DNA of 56,510 nt from an uncultured Oscillospiraceae bacterium (GCA_934589835.1 CAKTOK010000007.1:1-56510), one strand, 5' to 3'. Shown: positions 41,668 to 50,509, counted from the first letter of the stretch. Notes: generated by a model from the letters alone, not told the origin. Program-made: numbers and translations.

Positions 41668-42588
41668 TTATACCGATGGCAGCAGCGGGCGGCTGATGGG
41701 CTGGGTCCCCAGCAGCATCTGGTAGTCGCCGTCCAGCAGGATCTGCACCTGCTCCACGCCCTCCAGCGAGCACAGGGAGTTGACAAGCCCCTCCAGAATG
41801 GTGCGCTGCTCCATCTTGCCCTCCGGCAGCAGCGCCGCGCAGCTGCCGGGCAGGTTCAGGTAGCAGGTGCCGTTCTCCACGCTGGCCGACAGCGCCTGAA
41901 CGCCCGACGGCAGCAGCGGCTCCAGCCCCGCGTAGATGTCCATGGGCCGCTGGGCCAGCGCCTTGACCACCGCCTCCGCCGGCGTCTCGCCCTCGTAGAC
42001 GGTGAGCCGCCGCGCCTCCTCCACCAGATTGCCCGACTCGTCCAGGAAGTAGAGGGTCACCTCCACCGTGCGGACGATATCCTCGGGGCTGGTCAAAAGC
42101 ACCTGCGACGAGGTGTACACCGGCTCCGTCCGATTGGATGGCAGCATCCCCATCACCGTAATACGCACGGCGTAGATGCCGGTGAGCTGCAAGAGCGACA
42201 GCGTGATGCAATAGTCGGCGATGGTCCGGTCAATGCCGGTCAGCTGATCGTACTCGCCGCTCAGATCCACCGACACCGTGCCGCCGGTAACGGTGCAGCT
42301 GCGGACGGCGGTGCCCTCCGGCATAGGAGATGTAAAGCCGGAGGCCTTGCAGCCGCCCAGCAGCAGCTCCATGATATACTGGGCCTGCTGCTGACGGCCG
42401 CGGTCGTCTCCTGTCACCTGACGCCAGTCCACCTGCACGCTGGTAATGGCGTCGCCGCCGCTGCCCTTGGCGCTGAGATTTGCCGGGCAGTACAGGCGCA
42501 GCCCACCGTCTAACTGGCTGCCGCAGCCCGTCAGGCCCAGCAGCAGCGCCGCCAGCAGGGCGGCCAGTACCCGTTTCATGCCCATCAT
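41668..42588 (-). CDS. GerMN-domain lipoprotein (sporulation/germination type)
   Basis: A 306-residue lipoprotein with lipobox LLGLTGCG (Cys22). Two GerMN domains follow, at about 30-150 and 170-300, with similar strands such as GGTVSVDLSGEYDQLTGID and NGTCYLNLPGSCAALLPEG. GerM-like proteins act at the forespore-mother cell interface or in the spore envelope. The ATG overlaps the stop of the histidine kinase (ATGA), so it is the last gene of an operon running ComEA-like, regulator, kinase, GerMN. Such lipoproteins next to WalK-like kinases may also tune envelope sensing. Confidence 0.88.
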   Translation of the reverse strand: MMGMKRVLAALLAALLLGLTGCGSQLDGGLRLYCPANLSAKGSGGDAITSVQVDWRQVTGDDRGRQQQAQYIMELLLGGCKASGFTSPMPEGTAVRSCTVTGGTVSVDLSGEYDQLTGIDRTIADYCITLSLLQLTGIYAVRITVMGMLPSNRTEPVYTSSQVLLTSPEDIVRTVEVTLYFLDESGNLVEEARRLTVYEGETPAEAVVKALAQRPMDIYAGLEPLLPSGVQALSASVENGTCYLNLPGSCAALLPEGKMEQRTILEGLVNSLCSLEGVEQVQILLDGDYQMLLGTQPISRPLLPSV

Positions 42589-44081
42589 GCTTCCTCCTCC
42601 CGCCGTGCCAGCGGCAGGCGCACGGTGAACACCGTGCCCACGCCGTCCGCGCCGTGGCCGGCTTCGATGGTGCCGCCGCGGTTCTCGATGGTGTCCTTCA
42701 CGATGGACAGGCCCAGACCGGTGCCGCCCACCTCGCGGGAGCGCATCTTGTCCACGCGGTAGAAGCGGTCGAAGATGTGGGGCAGATCCTCGTCGGGGAT
42801 GCCGATGCCGTTATCGGTGACGGTGATGACCACCTGTCCGTCCCGCACAGCGGCATCCGCCCGCACAAAGCCGTTCTCCGCGGCGGAGTATTTGATGGCG
42901 TTCTCCATCAGGTTATACAGGATCTGGTGTACATCGTCGTCGGTGGCCATGGTCACCGCATCCTCCGATGCGGCGCCGGAGACGGACACGCCCTTCTCGG
43001 CGGCCACCATGCCCAGCATCCGCTCCACCCGCCGGAGCACCGGCCCCACCGCCACAGGGTAGGCCGCCTGCACCACGCCGCCGTCCAGCCGCGTCAGGCG
43101 CAGCAGGTTCTCGGTGATGCGGCTGAGGCGCTCCGCCTCCCGTCCGATGTCGGTGACGAACTCCTTGGTGGTCGCGGGGTCCATGTTGTCCGTCTGCAAA
43201 ATGGAATCCGTCAGCAGGCGGATACCCGCCAGCGGCGTTTTCAGCTCGTGGCTGGCGTCGGATACGAAGCGCCGCCGTGCGTTCTCCGTGGTTTGCAGCC
43301 GGTCCGTCAGGCTGTTGAACTCCGCGGCGATCTGGGCGATCTCGTCGGTACCGCTGGCGTCGGCGCGGTGGCTGTACGCGCCCTCCCGCACGCTGCGGAT
43401 GGCCTGCAAAAGCCCGCTGATCTGCTGGGTCAGCATACGGGAAAGGCCGATGCTCAGGCCCGCCACCAGCAGCGCGATCATCACGGAAATGATCAGCAGA
43501 TTGCTCTGAAAGCTCCGCAGCAGCGCCGCCTGCTCCGTGTCGTAGTCGTAGGCGTACACCGCGCCCACCGTCTGGTTATGGTACACCACCGGTGTGGCCA
43601 GACGGCTGAGGAACGCCTCGCCGTCATACTGGCAGTAAAACGTGTCGCTGCCCTTCAGCGCCGAGGCGATCACGCCGTACAGGGCGTATTCGCCCACGGC
43701 GTTGTCGCCCTGCCGCGTGTCGTACAGCACCAGACCGGCGCTGTCCGTGACCATGATGCGGTTGGCGCCCGTCTCGTTCAGGCCCGTAAGGGAGGCGGAG
43801 ACATTCTCCTGCGTCAGCCGCTCCAGCCCCATCAGCGCCGACTCGATGACCTTGGCGGTGCTCTTGAGGTTGTCCTGCGTGGAGGACACCATCAGGTTCT
43901 GGGACACCAGCAGCGGGTAGGAGTTCAGCAGGATCAGCACTGCCGCGATGACCAGAATATAGCTGAGGCTGAACTTGAATTGCAGCGTGGCGCGGCTCCG
44001 CAGCCTCCGGCACAGGGCCGTCAGGCTCTGCCCTGCCGCCTTACACCGTTGGCTGAGCTTCTCCCTTAAAATAGTAACCAA
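42585..44081 (-). CDS. Sensor histidine kinase (WalK/PhoR-like)
   Basis: An up to 498-residue kinase with two membrane helices (FSLSYILVIAAVLILLNSY and LIISVMIALLVAGLSIGL) around a ~130-residue sensor domain. A HAMP domain follows (MLTQQISGLLQAIRSV). The phosphoacceptor is in FVSDASHELKTPLAGIR, with ATP-binding N-box LMENAIKYS, G1 VTDNGIGIP and G2 GGTGLGLSIV. It is paired with the OmpR-type regulator upstream. The annotated TTG start overlaps that gene by 41 bp and lacks a well-spaced ribosome site; a start up to ~25 codons later is possible and would not affect the first helix. Confidence 0.93.
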   Translation of the reverse strand: MVTILREKLSQRCKAAGQSLTALCRRLRSRATLQFKFSLSYILVIAAVLILLNSYPLLVSQNLMVSSTQDNLKSTAKVIESALMGLERLTQENVSASLTGLNETGANRIMVTDSAGLVLYDTRQGDNAVGEYALYGVIASALKGSDTFYCQYDGEAFLSRLATPVVYHNQTVGAVYAYDYDTEQAALLRSFQSNLLIISVMIALLVAGLSIGLSRMLTQQISGLLQAIRSVREGAYSHRADASGTDEIAQIAAEFNSLTDRLQTTENARRRFVSDASHELKTPLAGIRLLTDSILQTDNMDPATTKEFVTDIGREAERLSRITENLLRLTRLDGGVVQAAYPVAVGPVLRRVERMLGMVAAEKGVSVSGAASEDAVTMATDDDVHQILYNLMENAIKYSAAENGFVRADAAVRDGQVVITVTDNGIGIPDEDLPHIFDRFYRVDKMRSREVGGTGLGLSIVKDTIENRGGTIEAGHGADGVGTVFTVRLPLARREEEA

Positions 44082-44748
44082 CTCCCCATTTCGTCATGAT
44101 ATGGACCGGCTTGGCGGGATCCGGCTCCAGCTTTTCCCGCAGACGGCGGATATGCACGTCCACCGTCCGGAAATCGCCGGCCACGGAATAGCCCCATACC
44201 AGATCCATCAGGCTCTCGCGGCTGTACACCCGCCGCGGGTTCTTCATCAAAAGCTCGATCAGGTCATACTCCTTGGCGGTGAGATCGATGGTCTTCCCGT
44301 CCCGTATGGCCACCCGCTCCTCCGTGTCCAGACTCAGATCACCCACCGTCAGCAGCGGCGCCCGCTGGGGCGTCTGCGCCGCCGGACTGCCGCCGCTGCG
44401 CCGCAGCAGCGCGCGGATGCGGGCCTTCAGCTCCAGAATGTTGAAGGGCTTCGTCACATAGTCGTCCGCCCCGCAGGCAAAGCCCATCAGCTTGTCGCTG
44501 TCCTCACTGCGGGCGGTGAGCATGATGATGGGCACGTCGGAAAATTCCCGTATTTTCATGCAGGCGTCGCTGCCGGACAGGCCCGGCATCATCACATCCA
44601 TCACGATCAGGTCGAAGCCGTCCTTCCTTGCCAGCTCCACGGCGGAGGCGCCGTCATAGGCGGCCGTCACCTCATAGCCCTCGTTCTCCAGATTGAATTT
44701 GATGCCCTTGACCAGCAGCTTCTCGTCGTCCACTACCAAGATCTTCAT
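44041..44748 (-). CDS. OmpR/PhoB-family response regulator
   Basis: A 235-residue regulator. Receiver domain: Asp7/Asp8 in LVVDDEK, phosphorylation site Asp51 in LIVMDVMMPGLSG, MLTAR and VTKPF. The winged-helix DNA-binding domain (about 135-230) shows DLTAKEYDLIELLMKNP and VDVHIRRLREKLEPDP and WGVGYYF. Its closest look is WalR/PhoP-type regulators of Gram-positives. Its start overlaps the stop of the ComEA-like gene by 4 bp (ATGA). With the kinase downstream it forms a two-component system that may govern envelope or sporulation functions. Confidence 0.95.
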   Translation of the reverse strand: MKILVVDDEKLLVKGIKFNLENEGYEVTAAYDGASAVELARKDGFDLIVMDVMMPGLSGSDACMKIREFSDVPIIMLTARSEDSDKLMGFACGADDYVTKPFNILELKARIRALLRRSGGSPAAQTPQRAPLLTVGDLSLDTEERVAIRDGKTIDLTAKEYDLIELLMKNPRRVYSRESLMDLVWGYSVAGDFRTVDVHIRRLREKLEPDPAKPVHIMTKWGVGYYFKGEAQPTV

Positions 44749-45107
44749 TCCTGTGTCTCCTTTACCGTGATACGGCTACGCAGGCCGTCCAGCGTGGCTT
44801 GTCCAATGCCCTCCACGCCCAGCAGCTCCTCCGGCGCGGCAAAGGGGCCGTTTGTCTCGCGGTAGTCCACGATCCGCCGGGCCAGCACCGGCCCGATCCC
44901 CGGCAGCGTGTCCAGCCGCTCTGCATCCGCCGTGTTGATATTCACCTTTTCCTCGTTCTGCGCCGGCGGAGCCAGCGCCTCCACCGTGTAGTCCTGCCGC
45001 ACGGTGCGGGGCGTCAGCAGCCGGACCGCTCCCACAGACAGCAAAAACAGCGCTGTCAGTCCCAGCAGATACCACCCTGTCTTTGACAGTTTTATCCGGC
45101 TGCTCAC
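44745..45107 (-). CDS. ComEA-like helix-hairpin-helix DNA-binding membrane protein
   Basis: A 120-residue protein starting at GTG (45107) with GGAGGGAG upstream. One N-terminal membrane helix (WYLLGLTALFLLSVGAV) is followed by an extracellular ComEA-type helix-hairpin-helix repeat: VNINTADAERLDTLPGIGPV then FAAPEELLGVEGIGQATLDG. ComEA binds DNA outside the cell during uptake; the usual soluble SLBB domain is absent. It opens the operon with the two-component system, an unusual place for a competence protein, so its role may be different here. Longer upstream frames are ruled out because they would cross the divergent promoter. Confidence 0.85.
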   Translation of the reverse strand: MSSRIKLSKTGWYLLGLTALFLLSVGAVRLLTPRTVRQDYTVEALAPPAQNEEKVNINTADAERLDTLPGIGPVLARRIVDYRETNGPFAAPEELLGVEGIGQATLDGLRSRITVKETQE

Positions 45108-45109
45108 AG

Positions 45110-45138
45110 TTGACTCCCTCCGTCTTTTCGCGTATAAT
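45110..45138 (+). promoter_or_regulatory. Promoter of the D,D-carboxypeptidase gene
   Basis: TTGACT (45110-45115) and consensus TATAAT (45133-45138) are 17 bp apart. Confidence 0.75.
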
Positions 45139-45188
45139 GAAAGGTGCCGTTTCCGGCGGGCAGACCCTGCCCGCCGTATCCCGTTGGT

Positions 45189-45217
45189 ATTATAACATAG
45201 ATGGAGAAAAATTCCTA
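45189..45217 (-). promoter_or_regulatory. Promoter of the ComEA-like/two-component operon
   Basis: On the minus strand TAGGAA (45212-45217) and consensus TATAAT (45189-45194) are 17 bp apart. It faces the other promoter, so transcripts overlap by about 50 bp. Confidence 0.6.
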
Positions 45218-46581
45218 TGAAAATCCGCCGTTTTTTATCTGTTTTTTTGCTGAGCTGCCTGCTGTGCACCCTTTTCACGCCGCAGGCGCTGGCGCTGGAG
45301 GACCCCGACATCCGCGCCAAGGCCGCCCTGCTGGTGGACGCCGACACGGGCACGATCCTCTATGACAAGAACTGCCGCGCCGAGCTGCCCATGGCCAGCA
45401 TCACCAAGGTCATGAGCGCCCTGCTGGTGCTGGAGGCCGTGGATCGCGGCCAGCTCCGGATGGAGCAGGAGGTCACCGCCACCCAGTCCGCCATGAAGGG
45501 CATGGTGGAGGACGGCAGCACCGCCGACATCAAGGTGGGCGAAACGCTGACGGTGGAGCAGCTGCTGTACTGTATGCTGGTGGTCTCCGCCAACGAGACG
45601 TGCAACATTCTGGGCGAGGCCGTGGCCGGCACCGTGGACGCCTTCGTGGAGAAGATGAACCAGCGGGCACAGGAGCTGGGCTGCGTCAACACCCATTTCG
45701 CCAACACCACGGGCCTGACCCAGTCCGGCCACTACTCCTCCGCCTGGGACATCTACCTCATCACGCGGGAGGCCATGAAGCACGACACGTTCATGACCAT
45801 CGTCAACACCAAGGCCTATACCGTGCCCGCCACCAACATGACGGACAAGGCGCGTGAGCTCCACAGCACCAACGCCCTCATCTCCAACTGGCGCATGACC
45901 GGCTATCTCTACTCCGGCGCACAGGGCATCAAGACCGGCTCCACCGACGCGGCAGGCCTGTGTCTCGTGTCCTCCGCCGTCCGCGGCAGCCGCACCCTCA
46001 TCAGTGTGGTGCTGGGCTGCGAGGAGGTCAAGACCGAAACCGGCGGCACCCGGGTGGAGAGCTTTTCCGAGACGGCCCGTATGTTCGACTGGGGCTTTGA
46101 CAACTTCTCCACCCGTACCGTGCTGGAGGAGAACGAGCTGATCCGCGAGGTGCCTGTGGCCTTGAGCAACGAGGTGTCCACCGTGGCCGTCCACCCCGCC
46201 TACACCGCCGAGGCGGTGCTGCCCAACGATCTGGAGCTGAATCAGCTGGAGCGCGTGGTCACGCTGAATGCCGAATCCGTGGACGCCCCCGTGGCCGCCG
46301 GCGATGCGCTGGGCAGCATCACCATCCGGTATGACGGCACAGACTATGTGACCGTTCCGCTGCTGGCCGTGGCCGATGTGTCCGCCAGCCGCTTCCTGCT
46401 GGCCAAGCGCGCCATTGGGGAGTTCTTCTCCCGCACGCCGGTGAAAATCGCCGTCGTCGTGATATTGCTGCTGGCGGCGGCTGCCTTCGCCTGGTTCCGG
46501 CTGTATGGCCGCTCCCGCCGCTACGGCAAGGCCTCCAGCAAGCACTACCGCCATCACGCCTACCGCGGACGCCGCCGCTGA
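45217..46581 (+). CDS. D-alanyl-D-alanine carboxypeptidase (PBP5/DacF-like)
   Basis: A 454-residue low-molecular-mass penicillin-binding protein. A signal peptide (FLSVFLLSCLLCTLF, cut near ALA-LED) is followed by the peptidase domain with Ser61-x-x-Lys64 (SITK), Ser124-Ala-Asn126 and Lys239-Thr-Gly. A beta-rich C-terminal domain spans about 300-400, and a final membrane helix (IAVVVILLLAAAAFAWF) with a basic tail (RRYGKASSKHYRHH) anchors it. It trims the terminal D-Ala of peptidoglycan. The rluA-type gene follows after 3 bp. In spore formers DacF/DacB paralogues act in cortex formation; which one this is cannot be said. Confidence 0.94.
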   Translation: MKIRRFLSVFLLSCLLCTLFTPQALALEDPDIRAKAALLVDADTGTILYDKNCRAELPMASITKVMSALLVLEAVDRGQLRMEQEVTATQSAMKGMVEDGSTADIKVGETLTVEQLLYCMLVVSANETCNILGEAVAGTVDAFVEKMNQRAQELGCVNTHFANTTGLTQSGHYSSAWDIYLITREAMKHDTFMTIVNTKAYTVPATNMTDKARELHSTNALISNWRMTGYLYSGAQGIKTGSTDAAGLCLVSSAVRGSRTLISVVLGCEEVKTETGGTRVESFSETARMFDWGFDNFSTRTVLEENELIREVPVALSNEVSTVAVHPAYTAEAVLPNDLELNQLERVVTLNAESVDAPVAAGDALGSITIRYDGTDYVTVPLLAVADVSASRFLLAKRAIGEFFSRTPVKIAVVVILLLAAAAFAWFRLYGRSRRYGKASSKHYRHHAYRGRRR

Positions 46582-46584
46582 GCC

Positions 46585-47247
46585 ATGGAGCCGTTACATA
46601 TCCTGTATGAGGACCCGTATCTGGTCCTGTGCGTCAAGCCCGTGGGCGTCCTGTCGGAGGACAGCGAGCAGGGCGCCTGTATGCCCGCCCTGCTACGCCG
46701 CCATTATCAGGCGCTGGGCCAGAGCGACCATATTGCCACCGTCCACCGGTTGGACAGGGTCGTGGGCGGCGTCATGCTGTTCTCCCGCCGCCGCGACATC
46801 ACCGGCAGACTCACCGCCGCCGTAGCGGAGCGCCGCGTCACCAAGGAGTATCTGGCGGTGCTGCGGGGCCATCCGGCGGAGGACTCCGCCACGCTGACGG
46901 ATCTGCTGTTCCGCGATGCCGCTAAAAACAAAAGCTATGTGGTAAAGCGGATGCGGAAGGGCGTCCGCGAGGCCTCGCTGGACTATACGGTGCTGGGCCG
47001 CACCGATGCGCTGTCACTGGTACGCGTCCGGCTCCATACCGGCCGCACCCACCAGATCCGTGTGCAGTTCTCCTCCCGAGGTCTGCCGCTGCTGGGAGAC
47101 ATCCGCTATGGCAGCAAGGCGGACTGCACCGCGGCGCTGTGGTCGTACCACATGGCGTTTCTGCACCCCGTCACCGGCAAGCCGGTGGACGTGACCTGCC
47201 CCCCGCCGGATCGCTGGCCATGGAATCTGTTTCCCATTTCCGAATAA
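46585..47247 (+). CDS. RluA-family pseudouridine synthase
   Basis: A 220-residue enzyme with the family start LHILYEDPYLVLCVKPVGVL, the catalytic motif ATVHRLDRVVGGVMLFSR (catalytic Asp in HRLD), TKEYLAVLRG, the RNA-binding HTGRTHQIRVQFSSRGLPLL and GDIRYG. It has no S4 domain, so it belongs to the short RluA/RluE-like or tRNA-acting group and converts a specific uridine in rRNA or tRNA. It starts 3 bp after the carboxypeptidase stop and is co-transcribed. A strong terminator follows directly. Confidence 0.92.
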   Translation: MEPLHILYEDPYLVLCVKPVGVLSEDSEQGACMPALLRRHYQALGQSDHIATVHRLDRVVGGVMLFSRRRDITGRLTAAVAERRVTKEYLAVLRGHPAEDSATLTDLLFRDAAKNKSYVVKRMRKGVREASLDYTVLGRTDALSLVRVRLHTGRTHQIRVQFSSRGLPLLGDIRYGSKADCTAALWSYHMAFLHPVTGKPVDVTCPPPDRWPWNLFPISE

Positions 47248-47279
47248 AAAGCAGGGCCGCCTCGGCGGCCCTGCTTTTT
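47246..47279 (+). terminator. Terminator of the carboxypeptidase/pseudouridine synthase operon
   Basis: A perfect 16-bp stem (AAAAAGCAGGGCCGCC and complement) with a tiny loop and a T5 tail begins at the synthase stop. Confidence 0.9.
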
Positions 47280-47287
47280 GTATAAGC

Positions 47288-47317
47288 AAATATCCCCCCA
47301 TTCACGGGGGGATATTT
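47288..47317 (-). terminator. Terminator of the DUF6320/esterase operon
   Basis: A 12-bp stem (AAATATCCCCCC at 47288-47299 with 47306-47317) lies 13 bp past the stop of the small membrane protein on the minus strand. Confidence 0.8.
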
Positions 47318-47330
47318 GTTTTGCACCCGC

Positions 47331-47543
47331 TTACAGCAGGCCCAGCAGCAGAAAGCCGATGAAGCTGACGGCTGCTGCGCCGATGGCGTAGGACAGGGCC
47401 AGCGGCACGAATACGGAGATGGCGATGGTCATCACCACCCAGCAGCCGCCCACGGTGAAGATGGCATCCGCCATTTTGCGGGTCTTCAGGGCGTAGACAA
47501 TGAGAAAGGTCAAGGGTGCAAAGGCCGAAAGAACGTGGAGCAT
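47331..47543 (-). CDS. Small membrane protein
   Basis: A 70-residue protein (MLHVLSAFAPLTFLIVYALK at the start) with two or three membrane helices and no recognised family. AAGGGAG precedes the ATG. It lies 10 bp after the stop of the DUF6320 gene and is the last gene of that operon. Its size and place suggest an accessory subunit of the neighbouring membrane protein, but nothing proves this. Confidence 0.65.
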   Translation of the reverse strand: MLHVLSAFAPLTFLIVYALKTRKMADAIFTVGGCWVVMTIAISVFVPLALSYAIGAAAVSFIGFLLLGLL

Positions 47544-47553
47544 GAGGGCTCCC

Positions 47554-48252
47554 TTACAGGAAGAATTTCTTGTGCAGGCTGCGGCGCAGGGGCTTGCAAA
47601 CGGCAATGATGAGCAGCATGGCGCCCAGCACCGTACACGCCGCCAGCGGGTAGAAGGACCAGAGGAACGTGTCATGCAGGCGGAAGGTCAGGTTCAGCAG
47701 GAACTCCACCAGCACGGCGAAGCCGCCGGACAGCAGCAGCGCGCCGCCGCAGATATACAGTGCGCCGGCGGGGACGTAGCGCAGCAGGGCCACCATGGCC
47801 GTGACCAGCACCATGGCCGTACCGGTGACCGGCAGGGCGAAGGTCAGGAACCAGTGGCCATGGGTAGCGAAGTTGATATAAAAGAGGTACAGCCCCAGCA
47901 CCGCGAAGTCGATGGGCACGAAGATCACGGGATTGGGCCGCCTGAACCACAGGGGCAGCACCACCGTGGTATACAGCAGCAGCAGGCCGCCCACCACAAA
48001 GCCGGACCAGACGATGCCGCCGTTGATGCGCCAGTCGCACAGCACGGAGATCACCGCCGGCAGCAGCATCAGCGTAGTGAGCACGAACAGGATACCGGCA
48101 CGGCTGACCTCCTCCGCCCGGGGGCTGTGGTCGGGGGGATAGGGAGGCTCGCCCTGTCCGCCGGGCAGATCGGGATGAAACACGCGGGTGCCGCAGAGGG
48201 GGCAGACCTTCTCGCTGTCGGCCAGCTCCACGCCGCATTTGATACAGTACAT
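47554..48252 (-). CDS. Zinc-ribbon membrane protein (DUF6320 family)
   Basis: A 232-residue protein. An N-terminal zinc ribbon (YCIKCGVELADSEKVCPLCG) is followed by a short Pro-rich linker and about six membrane helices (for example GILFVLTTLMLLPAVISVL). The overall layout agrees with DUF6320 proteins, which have no known function. It lies 19 bp downstream of the esterase-acyltransferase gene, a recurring neighbour as far as I recall, which hints at a joint role in lipid or surface modification. Confidence 0.78.
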   Translation of the reverse strand: MYCIKCGVELADSEKVCPLCGTRVFHPDLPGGQGEPPYPPDHSPRAEEVSRAGILFVLTTLMLLPAVISVLCDWRINGGIVWSGFVVGGLLLLYTTVVLPLWFRRPNPVIFVPIDFAVLGLYLFYINFATHGHWFLTFALPVTGTAMVLVTAMVALLRYVPAGALYICGGALLLSGGFAVLVEFLLNLTFRLHDTFLWSFYPLAACTVLGAMLLIIAVCKPLRRSLHKKFFL

Positions 48253-48271
48253 AGACCGCTCCTTTCTCGCG

Positions 48272-50434
48272 TCAGCGCTGGTTGCTCTCCACCTTGACGG
48301 GGAGGCCCAGATCCCGCAGTACGCGGTAGAAATGCATCTCCAGCTCCGGCTCTCGGATGCTGCGGATGCAGTTGATATACAGGGTGCCGTTCCAGGTGAC
48401 CACGCCGCAGTTGTGGGGCGCGGCGGCCTGTACGCCGATGATGAAGTCCATCCGCGTCACATAGGGGGCCATGGCCGCCGGCAGCTGCACGTTGCCCAGA
48501 TTGGACAGGCACAGGCAGGACTTGCACTCGCCTACCGCATCGAACACGGCCTTCATGGCGATGTTCTTGATGAACAGCGGCATGACCCGCAGCACGGGGG
48601 AGCGCTCGCTGGCTACATTGGCAGCGAACTTGGCCCGCATGGTGCGGCGGTTGTTTTCCAGTCCCATACGGTGGTGGATCTCGCCGCACAGCTCGTCAAA
48701 GGTGCAGTCCCCCATTCGGGGATCCAGCTCCGGCGTGATGTAGGAGGCAAAGTTTCGCAGAGAGCGGCTGGGAAACAGGGTCCGCAGGTTCACCGGCAGC
48801 AGGACCTTCACCGGCTTGCGGCGGCGGGGATCATGCACCTTCTCCGCCTGCAGATCCAGAATAGCCTGCATCATGGCGGCGCACAGCAGCTCCGTGACGG
48901 AGACGCCGTGGGCTCTGGCGCAGATGCGGACCTGATCGGCGGGGAGCATCATGGTGATGAGGTTCTTATAGCCGTCCCGCTCCGGCGTACCGGAGAGGTG
49001 GTAGGCGGTGGATTCCTTGCGGCTGGCCTTCACGTCGCCGGCATAGCGGAGGAAGCTGTCCTCCAGCTCCTCCGGCGACGGCTCCTCCAGCCGTCCCAGC
49101 ACACCGTGCTCAGCGGGGATGGCCACGCCGTACTTCTGGGTGAGGTACTCAGCCAGCAGCGTCTTGAGGAAGATCAGGCCGCCGGTGCCGTCGGTCAGGG
49201 CGTGGAAAAACTCCACGGCGATGCGGTGGTGGTACACCAGCACACGAAAGGCGCAGCGCCGCACCTCGTGGAACGGGGCGTGGGCCAGCGGGCAGCTTTT
49301 TTCCTCCTGAATGGGGGGCGGCTGGGGGATCTCCTCCAGATAGTACCAGAACACGCCGCGGCGCAGGCGCACGGCGATGGAGGGGAAGCGGCGCACCGTC
49401 ACATCCAGCGCGCTGCGGAGCACCGCCGTGTCCACCGGCTCCGTGAGGGTGGCGGACAGGCGGAAGAAGTTGTTCCAGTTGCGGCGCTTGGCGGCGGGGA
49501 AGATCTTGGCGGCGTTGTCCAGCCGCATCCACCGCAGGCTGCTGGCGGGGGAGAGATATTTCGTCAGGAAGTGGTCGATGGACTGGAAATCCTCGTCCAT
49601 GTTCTCCTCCAGGCAGTACAGCACATAGGCGTGCCAGCGCTCCGGTGCGATGTGGAGCTTGCTGCGGCAGCCGCATTGCAGCAGCCTCTCGTGGAGCATA
49701 CGGGCGTCGTCCAACATGACCTCGTCGCCGCCGGCGAACAGCAGGGACGGCGGCAGCCCCGTCAGGTCGCCGAACAGCGGCGAGCACAGGGGGTTTGTAG
49801 GGTCATCGGTGTAGCACTGGGCGTAGAACGCCAGCAGGGCCTTGGTCATGGAGGGGTCGATGTCCTTATTCTGCTCATAGGAGGCGCCGGAGCCGGTGAG
49901 GTCGGTCCAGGGGGAGATGCCGATGAGGCCGCAGGGCAGAGGCATCCCCAGCTCCTTCAGCTTCAGGCACAGGGCATAGATCAAGCCGCCGCCGGCGCTC
50001 TCGCCGCACAGCAGGATCTGCTTGGGGCCGTAGCCCTTCTTCAGCAGATAGCGGTAGGCCTCCAGCGCATCGTCCAGCGCGGCGGGGAAGCGATTCTCCG
50101 GCGCAAGCCGGTAGGCGGCGCAGAACACGCGGACGCCGCACTCCGAGGCCAACGTAGCGGCAAAGCCCTTGGCGTACTCCAGACTGCCGCAGGTATAGCC
50201 GCCGCCGTGGAGGTAGAGGATCACGCCGCTGCGCCGCTGATCCTTGGGCATGACCCACGCCCCCTGAAAGCCCGCAAAGGGGTGGTCCTTGACCAGCACC
50301 TCCCGCTTGTGCAGGGCGGTCATCAGCTCGCCCAGCTTGTCCTGTCCCTTGCGGGTGACCTCCAGCGAGCAGCTGGCCACAAAGGGCTTGAAAAAATTCA
50401 GTTGTGAGCGGACCAGCTTTGCCGACAGTTCCAT
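48272..50434 (-). CDS. Fusion of HSL-type alpha/beta-hydrolase and condensation-like acyltransferase
   Basis: A 720-residue two-domain protein. Residues about 1-300 are an alpha/beta-hydrolase of the hormone-sensitive-lipase group: oxyanion motif YLHGGGYTCGS, nucleophile Ser in CGESAGGGL, LFAGGDEVMLDDA and a His near RWHAYVLYC. Residues about 310-715 are a chloramphenicol-acetyltransferase-like condensation domain of the alcohol-acetyltransferase type, with HALTDGTGG (His-x3-Asp-Gly), LLPVNLRTLFPSRSLRNF and CLSNLGNVQLP. One enzyme could thus both hydrolyse and transfer acyl groups. No signal peptide is present. It heads the operon with DUF6320. Substrate unknown. Confidence 0.88.
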   Translation of the reverse strand: MELSAKLVRSQLNFFKPFVASCSLEVTRKGQDKLGELMTALHKREVLVKDHPFAGFQGAWVMPKDQRRSGVILYLHGGGYTCGSLEYAKGFAATLASECGVRVFCAAYRLAPENRFPAALDDALEAYRYLLKKGYGPKQILLCGESAGGGLIYALCLKLKELGMPLPCGLIGISPWTDLTGSGASYEQNKDIDPSMTKALLAFYAQCYTDDPTNPLCSPLFGDLTGLPPSLLFAGGDEVMLDDARMLHERLLQCGCRSKLHIAPERWHAYVLYCLEENMDEDFQSIDHFLTKYLSPASSLRWMRLDNAAKIFPAAKRRNWNNFFRLSATLTEPVDTAVLRSALDVTVRRFPSIAVRLRRGVFWYYLEEIPQPPPIQEEKSCPLAHAPFHEVRRCAFRVLVYHHRIAVEFFHALTDGTGGLIFLKTLLAEYLTQKYGVAIPAEHGVLGRLEEPSPEELEDSFLRYAGDVKASRKESTAYHLSGTPERDGYKNLITMMLPADQVRICARAHGVSVTELLCAAMMQAILDLQAEKVHDPRRRKPVKVLLPVNLRTLFPSRSLRNFASYITPELDPRMGDCTFDELCGEIHHRMGLENNRRTMRAKFAANVASERSPVLRVMPLFIKNIAMKAVFDAVGECKSCLCLSNLGNVQLPAAMAPYVTRMDFIIGVQAAAPHNCGVVTWNGTLYINCIRSIREPELEMHFYRVLRDLGLPVKVESNQR

Positions 50435-50480
50435 AGGTCCCGTTCCTTTCGTGCATTCGATGGTATTTTTCTATGATAGC

Positions 50481-50509
50481 ATTATACCAATTCCGTCAAG
50501 AGCTGTAAA
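50481..50509 (-). promoter_or_regulatory. Promoter of the esterase-acyltransferase operon
   Basis: On the minus strand TTTACA (50504-50509) and consensus TATAAT (50481-50486) are 17 bp apart. Confidence 0.75.

Noticed and set aside
48188..50407. Long plus-strand frame opposite the esterase-acyltransferase gene
   Set aside because: Antisense shadow; catalytic motifs of both domains are on the minus strand.
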